A stretch of DNA of 64,000 bases. Source: Pardosa pseudoannulata. Taxonomy: Eukaryota > Arthropoda > Arachnida > Araneae > Lycosidae. The notes under the pieces were generated by a model. That model was not told where the DNA came from. It worked only from the letters and a program-made list of their open reading frames with translations, and did no database searches. Location of the stretch: positions 64,507,814 through 64,571,813 of the forward strand of contig CM063509.1 of assembly GCA_032207245.1 (NCBI GenBank). Direction: 5' to 3'. The first letter of the stretch is position 1, and every line of letters begins with the position of its first letter. Made by a program: the position numbers and the translations under genes. Below, piece by piece: positions 11,349 through 64,000 of the stretch.

Positions 11349-12987
11349 TGAGTGAAAAGAGGAAAATTAAGCACTTTTTTTTTTTGCAAAATTTACTATT
11401 TAGTTGCTGAATTGTAATCTTTTAGCTGTTCAAAATTTTTGTTATTTTCCATAGAAATCTGAGAAGTTTCTGGAGTTATCAAATTTTCTCATTTCTCCGG
11501 AGAGTCTAGAGTATTTGGCATGTCTATGGAATTATGCTAGAAAACCATTGATAGAATCAAATTTAAGCAATAATGACAACTAAGCTATAACTTATTGTTT
11601 ATTCACAATCAACACATTTCTACAATATCTATTGATTGTATTCTATGATGAACTTGAATGCCATTGCCAGTTTCAGACTGCAAGACAAATCCATTTTTGA
11701 CAAGCGTGGAAGTGAGAAATGCCTAATGTCTAAAACAGTTCAGCTTAAAATTTTTCTTTAATAAAAAATCTAAAAGCCTAAACAATGTTTTATACATTAC
11801 TGTATTATTTTATAGCATATTTTTTTTCAAATTTCTTCTGATTAATAAAAAAGAAACTTATTTCTTCAAAGACATTTTTATCTGTTTCAAAATTTCCATA
11901 TATAAATACTTAAATACTACTTACTCATCATTGATGAGTGGAGGCAACACTACATTTATTAAAAAAGTTAAAAATGTCTTTTTGAAGAAATAAAATCTTT
12001 TTTAAAAAACACAACCTGTTTAAGCATCCAAATTTGAACTCTACTTTCCACATATTTTTTGTAGATTGTTTTGTTGCAGTCTGAAACAATTTCGAATCAG
12101 TTTTGAATCAAATTTCAAACTTTTTCACACAGAAACACACACAAACGGACAACGTGATGTCTGTACAGTTACAGAGAATTAATCAAAAACAGTTCATTTG
12201 TTGATAAAGTACTGTTCAATTTTTTTCTTCAACTTCTTTTAAGTTTGCCACTCTTTATTGTAGAACAAACGGCAACCTTTATGCAGGAACCTGAAATGTT
12301 AAGGATATGATTTATTTCAATACATAAAAGTCATAAGTTTAAATTTTTTTTTTAAATTTCATACGATATAAAAATCTAGAATTACTCAGAAATAAAAAAA
12401 ATTATTTTTTTTTGCTCTTAATAAGATAGACAATTTACATATAAATACGTACACACTGTGTGTGAGTGTATATATATATATATATATATATGTAATCGAT
12501 TTTTTATAAAACTCTTTGACAAGGAGAAAGCTTAACAGCTAGCAGTAATAAAAATGCAGCCGGGCCGACATTGAACAAAATGGTACAAGTCTAATTGAAA
12601 CTTTATTCCAGAGCAGCTACAACGCACATCTATTCTACTGGACAACAGACAAAGAAAAGCCACAGAGCTCATTCAGATCGAACAGAGGTGCACCCAAGAG
12701 CAAAGACAGAAACAAATTTCCCACGGTAAAAAAAAACCTTATAAGCGAATTAAATGCAATATCAGTAAAATGTGAGACCATTTGCCATCAACAGCTGGGA
12801 AACGTGCTGAATAGATAAAGTTTACATTTTTAGTATAGACAGCTTTATGAAGAATTTTAAGTGGAAAAAACTCCTTTGATTAAACTATTTAGAGGCTGGG
12901 ATAAAGATTTAAATGTATTAGAATGGGAGAGAGGTTTTTAAGGAAATATTAAAGTTAAATAATTTTGATATATTACATATACATTCA

Positions 12988-13024
<37 letters not shown>

Positions 13025-15060
13025 GGTAATCAATTTTTTCTGTTTGACGGTGTGGCTGCAGCATATATACACAAATCACCAATACAGGCATTTGTTTATT
13101 CAAGAAGTGTTTGTGTAAAATGCTGAAACTTTAACAATTGTAACATTACTTGTGAATGTATTTGAATATAACCGACATAATATTATCTTTTTTTTTTTTT
13201 TTTTTCCTGCCGAAATGACGAAACCAGTAAAAATTCATCTGAGAATGGAAAAATGTGTGTGGTGAGGCTTATCTGCTAGAAAATACCAAAATGGAATGGT
13301 ACTCGAAACTTCAATGCTAGGAGCAATTTAACTCACGTTGCAAGTCAGTCTGGAAGTCTATCCACATACAAAACAGAAAACAAGAGGATTTTTGATGATG
13401 CAATTAGGGTGAAATGCTGCATATCTGTGTGCTTTCAAAAGATCTTTTAGTTCCATAAAAAAGTCCTTGAAAGTTTCAATAGTTTCTGTCATCTTGCAGG
13501 TTGATGCAAAGAAGAGACAAAACTGCAGAAGACAATTTTTTAATTTTTCAAGCAGCAGAAGGAGGTATTTTACTAAACAGGTATATCAAACCTAGTGAAG
13601 TTTTGGGAGGATTGCATCAATGCTCAAAGCTATTTCGGATGGCTGGTATACCAAATATAGACTGCAAAGCCTTCAAACAGAAACTTTTACTGTGCCTCAT
13701 ACATATTAAATGAATTTAAGATAATAATAGGGTAAATATCTGAGATTTGCTTCATATACTTGTTATTATTATTGTTTTGTCTAATACAGTGAAGTCTTGA
13801 TCCATTAATTTTTAAGGGGATGGACATGAGAAATGGATTAAAAAATACAATAAAATGGGCACTATGAACAAATTAATAGTTTATAGTACTAAGAAAAAGT
13901 GTTTGGCCTTTTATAAGTTTAGAATGATCCTTAAGATTAAAAAAAAATTTTTGTAACTGATACCTGCTTAGCACCTGTCAATTGCCTTATTGCAAAGAAT
14001 GAGCATTATATCTACCTGTGTGTCTGTACAAAAATTATTAATTTTTAGAAAGCTTTTTGTGTTTAAAAAACTGTTCAAATTCAGGTTTGTTTTTATCCCT
14101 TTTCCCCCTTTCTAATGATATTTCTTTTGGGTCTATACATAGGATCTCTACTGTTGTGACCTCACCAGTTATTTATCTTCTGGTAGTCTAGGAAAACCTC
14201 TAGTGAGCCAGAAATATTTTTGACAAGCATACAACCTTGAAACATTCTGATAAACATACAGTTCTCTTAAATTCCATAAAAATATTACTTTTATGAAGAA
14301 AAAGGAACAACTGAAATATTTTGATAAAGGGTTGGTTGGTAGGTTGATTGGAGTTTAGTGGTGCTTAATCCTCTTGGGGCAAACTGCACCAAACAAGATG
14401 TGGAAACAAAACTTAAAGACGAAATTTACAGATAAAAATTTTGAGGGAAAAATAAAGAAATAAATAAAACATTCAATGCAAAAACAAGAATTAAAGATTT
14501 AAGAATTAACTGAAGAAAAACAATTTGAAAATTGAATATTGAAACAAAAATTTAAATTTTGAAGTAAAAAGGGGAACAAGTTTGGATGTGGAGTTTACCC
14601 GATGATTAAATTAAGATTCAACGATGGATTACCAAAGAATTTTATATACATAAATCTAAAACAAACAGAAGAGGTTAAAATATGTGCGACTGTGTAAGGT
14701 GTCTTGCAATACGCACACTGTTGAGGAGCTTCACCCAGCAAGAGATGTGAGTATTAAGTCATGTCTCCTAGAAGGGAGTTGAGGCCATTTAGTTACCTTT
14801 AATTTCTAGCAATTTATTTGCAGGAATGCTAAACCAAGAGATTGATAATAAAGGGAGATAACAAATCTTGGGAAGATACTGTTATTTCTATGTGGATAAA
14901 TTTGGAATGAAATCAATTGAATAGTGTAGGAGTGATAGATTAAAGTTACATTGCATTTCTACTATGAAAAGAATCCAGCTGAAATGAGGCTTTAATCTTA
15001 AAATTAGTAAAATGGCATAAAGTGTACATCTAAAATATACTCAACTGAAATAAGTACTTA
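11349..15060. other. 3' flank of twitchin, no gene recognised
   Basis: AT-rich sequence with short (AT)n tracts at about 12469-12491 and 12991-13021 and a T-run near 13190. It must contain any 3' UTR exon of twitchin, but I cannot place it. Short ORFs such as 13501-13713 have no recognisable domain. Confidence 0.5.
14813..14818 (-). promoter_or_regulatory. Candidate polyadenylation signal AATAAA
   Basis: A minus-strand AATAAA lies about 250 bases downstream of the twitchin stop codon. It could end the transcript if the donor at 15061 is not used. AT-rich DNA contains this hexamer often by chance, so support is weak. Confidence 0.2.
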
Positions 15061-15070
15061 CCATTTTCAA

Positions 15071-63489
<48,419 letters not shown>

Positions 63490-64000
63490 CTGAAATAAAT
63501 AATTTTTTATTAATAAAATGTTACTAAAACTATTAAAAAAGTAAACCCTTTCCATAGCTAATGTTAGCTGCATTCAGTGTCACAAAAAGCCTTACAAAGT
63601 GACCTAAACAATATCAGTTACACTGCAAAATCCAACTGTGCAGTTGAATAAGTAAAAGACTGGACAATGAACTGATCTAAGAGTGTGTCGGGAGTAGTTT
63701 TTACTTCTGTATTTTTCTCAGTCTTGTCAATTTAGTTGAATATGAATGTGAGGCAAATGCAAAACCTTTATACAAACATCCTCACTAGAAGTGCCCAATT
63801 TTTTAAATCACTAATCTCTTTGCATTCTTTCCTAAAAGTGGATCTGAGGTTATTGATATTTTTCACAATATACTCACAAGCTGCATCAGGCTCAATAACT
63901 TACAGTTTATCAATTAGCTTTTCATATGTAACTTTAAAAAATTTGGTTTTATAAGAATTTTGTATATTCCAAAGCTCAGGAAATAACCAGGAAGATTCAA
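63490..64000. other. Intron upstream of w1 (partial)
   Basis: The preceding twitchin exon must lie further upstream than 64000. Donor-like strings at about 63870-63895 do not join to an open Fn3 frame. Confidence 0.5.

Noticed and set aside
63860..63905. Additional twitchin exon near the right edge
   Set aside because: Donor-like strings exist but the reading frames contain a stop and no Fn3 signature, so I did not call it.

Overview
This is an AT-rich, intron-rich animal nuclear window. Its main content is the 3' half of one giant muscle gene on the minus strand, surrounded and invaded by transposable elements. The gene is a twitchin/projectin (C. elegans unc-22, Drosophila bent) orthologue. 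I assembled 36 minus-strand exons between 63489 and 15062. Every junction was checked for GT/AG and for phase, and the joined reading frame stays open for 1,876 codons before a TGA at 15071-15073. The domain order is: second half of an Fn3, Fn3, Ig, Ig, Fn3, Fn3, Ig, Ig, Fn3, a basic linker, a Ser/Thr kinase, an autoregulatory tail, Ig, Ig, a Ser/Tyr-rich linker, Ig, Ig, Ig. One kinase followed by five Ig domains, together with tail motifs such as ISNYS, is diagnostic of twitchin/projectin rather than of titin or MLCK. The 5' part of the gene lies beyond 64000.

The intron-dense gene, the Jockey-clade retrotransposon, the Tc1/mariner piece and the tRNA-derived SINEs point to an arthropod. A chelicerate such as a spider seems most likely, but this is inference and the sequence alone does not prove it.

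Layout. 1-15061 lies downstream of the gene's stop codon. It holds decayed repeats: a fold-back repeat, SINE copies, three hAT-type elements with terminal inverted repeats, long (AT)n tracts and a broken Jockey-like reverse transcriptase (about 7690-9595). No intact host gene was recognised there. 15062-31911 encodes the autoregulatory tail, the five C-terminal Ig domains and the Ser/Tyr linker. 33268-42577 encodes the kinase, and 42937-63489 encodes the basic linker and the Fn3/Ig modules upstream of it.

The introns are a well-preserved record of insertions. Many have identifiable target-site duplications (TSDs): SINEs (11-14 bp), hAT elements (8 bp), TTAA-flanked piggyBac-type MITEs, TA-flanked pogo/Tigger and Tc1/mariner elements, a solo LTR (6 bp) and a 5'-truncated LINE with an 11-bp TSD.

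The most unusual object is at 28361-29239. It is a short inverted-repeat element with a 6-bp TSD that carries a copied piece of a twitchin exon, with its splice acceptor and adjacent intron, taken from about 56770-57683 of the same gene. It looks like transposon-mediated exon capture. Other points of interest are the Ser/Tyr-rich linker between C-terminal Ig domains, a stop codon placed 9 nt before a strong splice donor, and a tandem duplication at 53887-54677 that preserves both the filled and the empty site of a MITE.
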